Source of the DNA: Chersky-840 sp036511675
Lineage (GTDB): Bacteria; Actinomycetota; Acidimicrobiia; Acidimicrobiales; UBA8190
Direction: 5' to 3'
DNA length: 64,000 bases
Assembly: GCA_036511675.1 (NCBI GenBank)
Contig: DATCBU010000073.1
Span: 1-64,000, forward strand
Shown in pieces: positions 8,383 to 15,692 of the stretch. Each line of letters starts with the position of its first letter. Position 1 is the stretch's first letter. A model generated the notes under the pieces. That model had not been told where the DNA came from. It worked only from the letters and a program-made list of their open reading frames with translations, and did not search any database. A program made the position numbers and the translations under genes.

Positions 8383-9039
8383 ATGTCCATCGTCGACGAC
8401 CGTATGCACGTCGGAGCAGACCAGGCGCGCCACGAACGCCTGTGGCAGACCACCGAACCGACGCCGCTCGTGTCGGGCCCGCTCCGGGGTCCCCGGGAGA
8501 CCACGCCCGACACCTCCGGCCACGGGCGGGCCACCGACGTCTTCGCCCGCACCGCCGGTAGCGGGGACCAGATGTGGCAGGCCCGGATCGACCTCGTGGT
8601 GTCCTCAGGCCTGTCGGGTGACGCGGCTCGCAAGTCGCACGAGGACGCCCGAAACGCGCATTCCGAAGCCTCCTTCGACGCCGTGCGGGCCCTCTGTCAT
8701 GACGAGCTTCGACCGGTGCTCGAGTGCAGCGCGGAGATGCTCGCCGAATGGGGCCTCTCGGCTCGTGTGACCGAGACCCTGCGGGACGAGCCCGCCCGGG
8801 TTCCTCGCAGCTTCGACCTCACCTTGTGGATCGACCGCTTCGGTGACCGCGGCCCGGGCAAGTTGACCATCACCGCCACCGAGGGTTGCGACTTCGTCCG
8901 GGTCAAGCTGGCGGCGGGACCGTCGAGAATGATGGGCGACTTCAGCGAGCACGTGGGCACGACAATCGCCAGCGACCTCTCCGACGCCATGGTGGGCGGC
9001 CTGGTCGCCAACCTGGTGGAGCAGATCTTCAGCTCGTGA
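8383..9039 (+). CDS. Hypothetical protein
   Basis: 218 aa, family not recognised. Coding is supported by strong G/C third-position bias and a G-rich ribosome-binding stretch 4-9 bases before the ATG. The N-terminal third is polar and Arg-rich. The C-terminal two thirds look folded, with alternating strands (FDLTLWIDRF, GKLTITATEGCDFVRVKLAA) and a final helix rich in Ala, Val and Leu (LSDAMVGGLVANLVEQIFSS). No signal peptide or convincing membrane span. The 3' end overlaps the convergent esterase gene by 11 bases. Confidence 0.65.
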   Translation: MSIVDDRMHVGADQARHERLWQTTEPTPLVSGPLRGPRETTPDTSGHGRATDVFARTAGSGDQMWQARIDLVVSSGLSGDAARKSHEDARNAHSEASFDAVRALCHDELRPVLECSAEMLAEWGLSARVTETLRDEPARVPRSFDLTLWIDRFGDRGPGKLTITATEGCDFVRVKLAAGPSRMMGDFSEHVGTTIASDLSDAMVGGLVANLVEQIFSS

Positions 9040-10057
9040 CCGACAGGCGCTGCGCCAAATAGGCGAGCGCCAACGGGTAGCGCCATCCGATGCCCCCGTG
9101 GGTGGCGTCGAAGAGCTCGAACCGCACATCGGTCACGCCGACGACCTCCAGCGCGTCCCGGAAGGCGACGGCGCCGAGATCGAGGTACCACTCGTCGCGG
9201 GTGCCCCCGTCGATCCACACGGCGCGCAGCGACCGCAGTGCGTCGGCGTGGGCGGGCACCATGCGCACCGGGTCCCACGCCAACCAGCGCTCCCACACAT
9301 CGTCACGCAGCCGCCCGTTCCCGGGATCGAAGGGCAGCACCGGGGTGCCGTCGTCCTCGGCGGAGAAACACGCCGACACCCCGAGCATCATGAGCAGCAC
9401 TTGGTCCTCCGGTCGCGTGAACGCCGGTCGGTGGGTGAAGTCCTCCCACCACGCGCCGATGTCGCCGTCCCAGCTGCGCAGGGCGCGCGCCGCCTTGGGG
9501 AACTCGGGGATGTAGCAGCACTCGTACAGCGCGTCCCCGGCGTGGGTGGCGAGGCCGCCGAAGAGGTCAGGGCGCAGCATGGGCGTGATCATGGCCCCGA
9601 AGCCTCCGCTCGACTTGCCCTGGATGCCGCGGTGGGCGGGGGCGTCGAGGGTGCGGTAGCGCTCGTCGACGAAGGGCACGACATCGTCGCAGAGATAGGT
9701 GTGGTAGCGACCGGTGCCGGGCGAGTCGACGAACTGCGACCCGCCGTAGGCGGTCCAGGCGTCCACCCACACCACGATGCATCCCGGCGCCTGGCCGCTG
9801 GAGAACACGGCGTCGGCGGTCTCGGGGAAGGGCTGGTCGTAGGCGCTGCGATTGGCCCACATGGTGAGGTACCCGGTGTAGCCCTGGATCACGTAGATCG
9901 ACGGCAGCCGCTGCTCTGCGTCGTCGTAGCCGGGCGGCACGTACACCCACAGGGGTCGCTCGACGGGGTCCCCGAGGTGGTTGCCGACCAGCGCGGCCGA
10001 GGTGATCACATGCTCGTCGATCCGACCGGCGAGTTGTCCACTCCACGGCTGCGGCAC
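9029..10057 (-). CDS. Putative esterase (alpha/beta-hydrolase, esterase D/enterochelin esterase type)
   Basis: 342 aa. The region WVYVPPGY ... PSIYVIQGYTG and the nucleophile elbow GKSSGGFGAM are typical of the PF00756 esterase family (S-formylglutathione hydrolase, antigen 85, Fes). The catalytic His is probably in DATHGGIGWRYPL near the C-terminus and the acid in WIDGGTRDEWYL. No signal peptide, so intracellular ester or thioester hydrolysis is likely; substrate unknown. I chose the GTG at 10057 because AGAGGAG lies just upstream; an in-frame GTG at 10087 would add ten residues. Converges on the preceding hypothetical gene with an 11-base overlap. Confidence 0.83.
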   Translation of the reverse strand: MPQPWSGQLAGRIDEHVITSAALVGNHLGDPVERPLWVYVPPGYDDAEQRLPSIYVIQGYTGYLTMWANRSAYDQPFPETADAVFSSGQAPGCIVVWVDAWTAYGGSQFVDSPGTGRYHTYLCDDVVPFVDERYRTLDAPAHRGIQGKSSGGFGAMITPMLRPDLFGGLATHAGDALYECCYIPEFPKAARALRSWDGDIGAWWEDFTHRPAFTRPEDQVLLMMLGVSACFSAEDDGTPVLPFDPGNGRLRDDVWERWLAWDPVRMVPAHADALRSLRAVWIDGGTRDEWYLDLGAVAFRDALEVVGVTDVRFELFDATHGGIGWRYPLALAYLAQRLSVTS

Positions 10058-10168
10058 CACATCTCCTCTCGGCGGGCGGTGTGGCACCGCCCCGCCCAGG
10101 ATGACACGCCCGCCCCGATCGGGTGGGGCAGATGTGGGAGCAGATGCCGCCGGTGCGCTGCGGAGGGA

Positions 10169-12129
10169 TCAGACCGCGTTGGTGCTGGGCTGGGGGGCGG
10201 TGGCCAGCCACCCGCGCAACTGCTCGGCCGGCATGGGCCGGGCCAGCAGGAACCCCTGGGCGAGGTCGCATCCCGCCTCGCGCAGCGTGGCGAAGACGTC
10301 GGCGGTCTCGACACCCTCCCCCACGACCTGCAGCGACAGGTTGTGGCCCAGGTCCACGATGGAGCGCACGATCGCCGCGTGCGCGGGGTTGGCCATCATG
10401 TCCGTGACGAAGCTCTTGTCGATCTTGAGCTCGTGCACCGGCAGTGACGACAGGTACCCGAGCGAGGTCTGGCCCATCCCGAAGTCGTCGAGGCTCACCC
10501 TGACGCCGATGGCGTCGAGCCGGGCCAGCACCGCCGCGGCCCGGGGTGGGTCGGTGAGCAGGGCTGTCTCGGTGATCTCGATGATGAGGCGCTGGGGGGG
10601 ATGTCGAGATCGGCGAGCACGGCGATGACCTGCTCGGCGAACCGGGCCCGGCCCAGGGTGCGGGCCGAGACGTTCACCGACACCGCCACGTCGCCGAGGT
10701 CACGGATGTCGCTGAGCGAGGTCCGCATGACCCAGGTCGTGAGCCTGTCGATGAGGTCGGTCTGCTCGCACATGGGGATGAACCGGTCGGGGTACAGGAG
10801 GCCCAGGGTGGGGTGCTGCCAACGCACCAGGGCCTCGACGGCCTCGACGCGCCCGTCCTCGAGGGCGGCCTTGGGCTGGTAGTGCATGACCAGCTCGCCG
10901 GCATCGATGGCACGACGCAGCTCGGCGATGAGCCCCAGGTTGGCGGCGTCGTAATGGTCGTGGGCGGCGTCGTAGCGCACCACCCCGGTGTGCTGGTCCT
11001 TGGCCATGTACATGGCCACGTCGGCATGCTGGAGGAGGTCGTCCACGTCGATGCCGTCGTCGGGGGAGAGGACGTAGCCGATGCTCGACTCGACCGACAG
11101 CGGGAGCCCGCTCACCTCGACCTCGTGCTCGATGACTTCGCGCAGGCGCCGGAGTACCTCTTCGGCGTCGCCGACCTCGGACAGGATGACCCCGAACTCG
11201 TCCCCGCCCAGGCGCGCCACGGCGTCCTGGGGTCGGATGTGGTCGGCGAGGCGCTGCGCCAGCTGGGTGAGCAACTGGTCGCCACTGTCGTGGCCCAAGG
11301 TGTCGTTGACCTCCTTGAAACGGTCGAGGTCGATGATGGCGATGGCCGCCCGGGCATCGCTGCGCACGGCGTGCACGACGGCTTCGCAGGCACGCTGGTG
11401 GAACAGCGAACGGTTGGGCAGCTCGGTGAGGGGGTCGTGCTCGGCCAGGAACTTGTTCTCCTTCACCTGGAGGCGAAGTCGTCGGCTCACCGAGACCGAG
11501 ACGATGAACAACACGACGTAGAGCGCGCCGAGGCCCAGCAAGAGGTCGCGGTACAACGAGTGGAGGCCGGCGTCGACGTCGGCGGCGATGGGCGCGTAGG
11601 GCATGTACACCTCGAACACTCCGACCACGTGCTCGGGGGTTCCGGCGGTGAGCGGCAGGTAGACCTCGACCGCCTGGGGGCCCAGGGGACCGACATCGTT
11701 GCTGTCGGCGTTGAGGTGGGTGATCGTGGCGAAGACCTCACCCCGGCCGGCGTCGATGGCCTCGTCCTCGGGCTTCTGCTTGAATCCCGATCCGTCGTCG
11801 GAGTACACCACGTGCCCCGCCAGGTCCCGCAGGCGTAACCGCAGGACGTTGTCGTCACCGACGGCCCGCCGCACCAGGAGGTTCAAGGCCGTGCCCTCGG
11901 TCCGGCTCAGGCCCTGGGACAGGGGGCGGCCGTCGAGGACGGGCTCGACCGCGGTCTGGGCCACGAGCGCGGCCTCGGACCGGCCCACGTCGACGCCCCG
12001 GTCCTTGGCCTCGGACCGGTAGGTCGCCGCCAGCACCAGCCCGAGCAGGACCACCGGCACAGCCGTGATGAGGGCGTAGGTGATGAAGAGCCGCGCCAAG
12101 GAGCGCACACCGGGCACAGGAGACCTCAC
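10169..12129 (-). pseudogene. Membrane GGDEF-EAL c-di-GMP enzyme, interrupted by a one-base frameshift
   Basis: About 653 codons when the frame is repaired. N-terminal membrane segment (about residues 10-33), an extracytoplasmic sensor region of some 150 aa, a second membrane segment, then a GGDEF domain (diguanylate cyclase) and an EAL domain (c-di-GMP phosphodiesterase). The cyclase half has an intact LGGDEF and the inhibitory RxxD (RPQD) five residues before it. The EAL half shows EALVRW, VSVNVS, LDDFG, LKIDKS and GEGVET, so catalysis looks possible. The reading frame breaks at the G7 run at 10594-10600 (C7 in the gene); C8 restores the expected IPPQRLIIEITET. Start uncertain: GTG at 12129, 12117 or 12108. 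Divergent from the PAS-GGDEF gene. The indel may be a sequencing error. Confidence 0.8.
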
Positions 12130-12135
12130 AGACCT

Positions 12136-12150
12136 GAATTTCGGAAATTC
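12136..12150. promoter_or_regulatory. Perfect palindrome in the divergent c-di-GMP promoter region
   Basis: GAATTTC G GAAATTC, a 15-base perfect inverted repeat, lies just upstream of the GGDEF-EAL start and about 130 bases before the divergent PAS-GGDEF gene. A second, overlapping pair TTTCGG / CCGAAA (12139-12144 and 12155-12160) is also present. It is markedly AT-rich for this genome, as expected for an operator. The cognate regulator is unknown. Confidence 0.5.
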
Positions 12151-12276
12151 TTGGCCGAAACTTGATGCCGACGCGACGACCAGGACTTTCGCCTCTAATT
12201 GGGACAGATTTCGACCGTATGCCGTGCCTGGGACCATGTCCTCAACGACGGGGCGTGACGAGTCGATAACCACCAG

Positions 12277-13662
12277 GTGCGAAATGACGGCCTGCTCGAG
12301 CCCACCATCATCGACTCGGCCCTCGCGGCACTGCTCGACCGCCATCCCGAGGCCGCGGTGTGTGCCATCGGCCCCGACGGGCTCATGGTGGAGATGCCCG
12401 GCTCGGTCCCCCTCGCCGGCCACCGGGTGGTCCGGGCCCGCTCGGCGCTGAACGTCGTCACCGCCGCCGACCGGGTCGTGGTCATCAACGCCTGGGAACG
12501 GGCTCGAGCCGTGGGCGTGGCGCGCGCCCCCGTTCGCCTCGCATCGGACCCCACGCGACCGGTGGTCGTCCACCTGATCGACGCCCGCAGGAGCCACGGC
12601 GTCTATCTCGGTGTCGTCGTCCCCGCCATCGGTGAAGACGCCACGGCATTCGACCCCGAAACCCCCATGGTGGCTCCCCGATTCATCCGCACCGGGAAGA
12701 ACGTGCTCGAGGTCACCGTCGAGGCTCTGCGCTCGCGCCAGCAGCTGTGGGCGCAGCTGGTGGACGCGGTACCTGTCGGTGTGCTCCACATCGACGCGTC
12801 GCGCCGCGTGGTGTCCAGCAACCACCGCCTCCTCGACATCCTGGGGTGCCCGGGCGCCGCCACCATGGACGAACAACTCTCCACCGTGCTCGACCGCGAC
12901 CGCCTCCTGGCTGAGGCCACGATCGACTCCGTGCTGCGCGACGGGGTCGACGACGACATCGACGTCGTCGTCCGGCCCTCGTGGGCCGACGAAACCGAAC
13001 TACGACAATGCCGCTTGAGCTTTCGGGCTGTCACCGATGACGACGGGGCCGTCACCGGAGCCATCATCTGCGTGTCCGACGTCACCACCACCACCGGCAC
13101 GCGCGACGGGCTGCACTTGCGGGCCACCTTCGACGTGCTCACCCGGTGTCACAACCGGGATTCGACCCTGGCGGCGCTGGAGGCGATGCTGCGGGGCGCA
13201 GCCGACGGGTCGAGCCCGGCGGTGATCCTGGTAGACCTCTACCACTTCAAGGAGCTCAACGACGGCCACGGCCACGACGCCGGCGACGAGTTCCTGGGTG
13301 TGGTGGCGAGACGGCTGCAGGGGGCGGTGCGCGAGGACGACGTGGTGGGACGCATCGGCGGAGATCAATTCCTCGTCCTGTGCCCCGGCATCGCCACCTC
13401 GGCGGAGGCGGTGCGAACGGCGATCAGGGTGGCGGAGTCACTCAGCCACGAGATCCAACTCAAGAACATCCGGGTCGGGTCTCGGGCCAGCATCGGCGTG
13501 GCATGGTCGAGCGGGTCTGACGTCGACGCTGACACGCTGGTGGCGCACGCCGATGTGGCCATGCTCGAGTCCAAGCGTCGTGGCGCCGGGCGACCCGTGC
13601 TGTTCTCCCCTGCACTGCCGGGAGCGTCTTCCGAGCCGAGCAACACCACCGACGCCCTCTGA
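12277..13662 (+). CDS. PAS-GGDEF family signalling protein with altered GGDQF motif
   Basis: 461 aa, soluble. N-terminal region (residues 1-150) resembles a PAS-like sensor, followed by a second PAS-like domain (about 160-270, starting LVDAVPVGVLHIDASRRVVS) and a GGDEF domain (about 285-450). In the GGDEF domain the substrate-side motif reads GGDQF at residues 361-365: Gln replaces the catalytic Glu. The RxxD inhibitory site (REDD) five residues upstream is kept. It may therefore bind c-di-GMP or GTP rather than make c-di-GMP; this is inference. GTG start. Transcribed divergently from the GGDEF-EAL gene, sharing a 148-base promoter region. Confidence 0.88.
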   Translation: MRNDGLLEPTIIDSALAALLDRHPEAAVCAIGPDGLMVEMPGSVPLAGHRVVRARSALNVVTAADRVVVINAWERARAVGVARAPVRLASDPTRPVVVHLIDARRSHGVYLGVVVPAIGEDATAFDPETPMVAPRFIRTGKNVLEVTVEALRSRQQLWAQLVDAVPVGVLHIDASRRVVSSNHRLLDILGCPGAATMDEQLSTVLDRDRLLAEATIDSVLRDGVDDDIDVVVRPSWADETELRQCRLSFRAVTDDDGAVTGAIICVSDVTTTTGTRDGLHLRATFDVLTRCHNRDSTLAALEAMLRGAADGSSPAVILVDLYHFKELNDGHGHDAGDEFLGVVARRLQGAVREDDVVGRIGGDQFLVLCPGIATSAEAVRTAIRVAESLSHEIQLKNIRVGSRASIGVAWSSGSDVDADTLVAHADVAMLESKRRGAGRPVLFSPALPGASSEPSNTTDAL

Positions 13663-13762
13663 CGCTGCCACGGACTACGAGCGCGCCCCGGGCGCCATGG
13701 AGAGTCCAACAAGGTCTCGGCCATACGTGTTTCAATTGCTCTATGGCCACGAGAAGGGCGCC

Positions 13763-14074
13763 ATGAGCGGTATCTGGCATTGGCTCTTGAATTTTACCGG
13801 CACCCACATCCCTTCCAAGGGAAGTGAGTGGTACAACTTTTGGTCCGGCTTCGGCTCCGACATCGGGGAAGTAGTCATCATCGGCGGGGTCTGGTCGCTG
13901 TTCCGGAAGCACAACTGCCACGTCAAGGGATGTTGGAGGATCGGAAAACACCCCGTCGAAGGCACCCCCTACATCGTGTGCGCGGGGCATCATCCCGACG
14001 TTCCCGCTGGAGGCGTGACCGCCGAGCAGATGGCCAAATTGGGCAAGCCCAACGCTGCAGTGAGTACGCCCTAA
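13763..14074 (+). CDS. Small membrane protein with Cys/His cluster, phage-like
   Basis: 103 aa. One hydrophobic stretch (IGEVVIIGGVWSLF, about residues 35-48) is followed by HNCHVKGCWRIGKHPVEGT and VCAGHHP, a Cys/His arrangement that could bind zinc. I recall similar short proteins in actinobacteriophages and in actinobacterial genomes, but cannot verify this. The ATG has GAGAAGGG upstream. Codon use is visibly less G/C-biased than the neighbours, supporting foreign origin. It is followed by a decayed DUF222/HNH gene, so this may be a small mobile remnant. Function unknown. Confidence 0.6.
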   Translation: MSGIWHWLLNFTGTHIPSKGSEWYNFWSGFGSDIGEVVIIGGVWSLFRKHNCHVKGCWRIGKHPVEGTPYIVCAGHHPDVPAGGVTAEQMAKLGKPNAAVSTP

Positions 14075-14142
14075 GGAGTTCGAAGGCCGCGCCGCGGGTC
14101 TCACATCAACCGGCCCTGTCACATCACCCTCATCTGTCTCAT

Positions 14143-14167
14143 GGTGTCTCAGTGAGACTGATACACC
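14143..14167. repeat. Hairpin-forming inverted repeat before the DUF222/HNH pseudogene
   Basis: A 25-base near-palindrome: GGTGTCTCAGT pairs with ACTGATACACC around a 3-base loop, with one mismatch. It ends 20 bases before the likely ATG and overlaps an alternative GTG start. It could be an operator or part of the boundary of the repeat-family element. Confidence 0.4.
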
Positions 14168-14187
14168 TTCCTGCCACACTGCATTCC

Positions 14188-15419
14188 ATGCTCGCTGCGC
14201 TCGAGAACGGCCGCCGGGATATGGCGCGGGAGCTGGCGGAGGCCGACCCCGACCGGGTGACCGCCGCCCAAGCCGCTGCGCTCATGATGGTGTTCGCCGA
14301 CATCGAACGACTGGGGGCGGCGGGAAAGGTGCTGTTCTCGAAGCGGGCCTCGGAGTCCATGGCGTGGCGCGACGAGGGTCACCGCACCCCGGCTTCGTGG
14401 ATGGCGCACACCACCGGCACCGGGGTGGGTGAGGCCATGGCCGCCCTCGAGACCTCAGCCGCGCTGGGCTCGTTGCCCGAGACCGCCGATGCCCTGCGCC
14501 GGGGGGAGCTGTCCGCCTCGCAGCTCAAGATCGTGGCCGCCGCGGCGGCAGTCGACCCGGGCACCTAGACCGACTTTGTTACAGGCGGCGGCGACCACGA
14601 GTGTGAAAGACCTCAAGGCCCGCGCCGCCCAGGTCCGGACCGTGGCCGGCTCGGCCCAGGAAGAGAACGCCCGGTACCGCGCTCTGCACAATGCGAGATA
14701 CGTCCGCCACTGGGCCGATCCCGACGGGGCGTTCCGGCTGGACGCCAAGCTCACCCCCGACGCCGGGGCGACGCTGTTGTCGGCGCTCAAGGCCGAGGCC
14801 GACGTCCGCTTCCACGCGGCCCGCAAGGCCGGGCAGCAGGAGCCCCCGGTGGCGTATGTCGCCGACGCCCTGGTGGCACTGGTGGCGGGAAAGCCTGCAG
14901 CCGCTGCTCCTCGGGTGGCGGCTCCTCGGGTGGCGGCTCCTCGAGCGACGGTGATCATGCGCGTCGACGCCAAGGCCCTGCGGCGGGGACACGCCACCCG
15001 CGGCGAGGTGTGTGAGATCGCAGGGCGGGGCCCAGTGCCCGTGGCCGCCGTCCAGCGCCAGCTGTCGGACGCCTTCGTCAAGATCGTCATGGTGGACGGG
15101 GTGGACGTCACCACGGTGTGCCATGTGGGGCGCAGCGTTCCTGCCCACCTCCACAGTGCGCTGGAAGCCCGGGACCCGGTGTGTGTCGTGCCGGATTGCG
15201 AAGTCGACCTGGGCCTCGAGATCCACCATTGGGACGTCCCCCTACGCCGAGTGCGGGACGAGCACCCTGGCCGGCTTGGCCCGGATCTGCTCGTGGCACC
15301 ACGGCCTGGCCACCTACGAAGGATGGGTGCTGAGCGGCGGGGCCGGGGCCTGGGAGTGGAAGGAACCACCGGGCGGGGCCGCCTTCGAGACGGGGCCACC
15401 GTTTCGGGACACCGGCTGA
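14188..15419 (+). pseudogene. DUF222 / HNH endonuclease (13E12 repeat family), broken by a stop and two frameshifts
   Basis: Members are repeated in actinobacterial genomes and end in an HNH nuclease fold. Fragments in order: frame 1 from ATG 14188 (MLAALENGRRDMARELAEAD, then a DUF222-type Ala-rich body) to an in-frame TAG at 14566-14568; then, after a shift near GACTTTG (14570-14576), a frame reading LLQAAATTSVKDLKARAAQV through CVVPDCEVDLGLEIHHWDV; then a second shift at a C5 run (15237-15241) to a frame with LARICSWHHGLATYEGW, ending at 15419. The HNH-type Cys and His pairs survive. One stop and two indels point to real decay, although the indels are in short homopolymers. Alternative start: GTG at 14152. 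Confidence 0.85.
14906..14950 (+). repeat. Three tandem 15-base units inside the DUF222/HNH pseudogene
   Basis: Units at 14906-14920, 14921-14935 and 14936-14950; the first two are identical (GCTCCTCGGGTGGCG) and the third is degenerate at its end. They encode repeated Ala-Pro-Arg-Val-Ala in the linker before the HNH region. In-frame slippage would change linker length only. Confidence 0.8.
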
Positions 15420-15447
15420 GATTCGAACGCCGCGCTCCTCGTAGAGT

Positions 15448-15678
15448 TCAGAGCTCCACAATCTCGGCCACGGGGTCGCCCACCTGATAGGTCATTCCCG
15501 TCTCGGCGATGTGTCGCAATCGTCCCGGCGCCGGGGACTCGATCTCGTTGGTGACCTTGTCGGTCTCCATCTCATAGAGCGCTTGGCCCTTGGTGACGAT
15601 GGCACCGTCGTCGGCCAGCCAACCGGCCAGGACGGCTTCGGTCATCTCCATGCCGATCTTGGGGAGTCGCAACAGCAC
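15448..15678 (-). CDS. Stand-alone biotinyl/lipoyl-domain protein
   Basis: 76 aa, essentially one lipoyl domain as found at the N-terminus of 2-oxoacid dehydrogenase E2 components. The modified Lys is in EMETDKVTNEIES; the start reads LLRLPKIGMEMTEAVLAGW and the end YQVGDPVAEIVEL. There is no peripheral-subunit-binding or acyltransferase domain, so it is either a carrier shuttled to an E2 elsewhere or the swinging arm for the fused E1 encoded just upstream (14-base gap). I chose the GTG at 15678; longer starts would overlap the E1 gene. Length is far below a full E2 (400 aa or more). Confidence 0.83.
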   Translation of the reverse strand: MLLRLPKIGMEMTEAVLAGWLADDGAIVTKGQALYEMETDKVTNEIESPAPGRLRHIAETGMTYQVGDPVAEIVEL

Positions 15679-15692
15679 AGGCCGAGCTGCCC

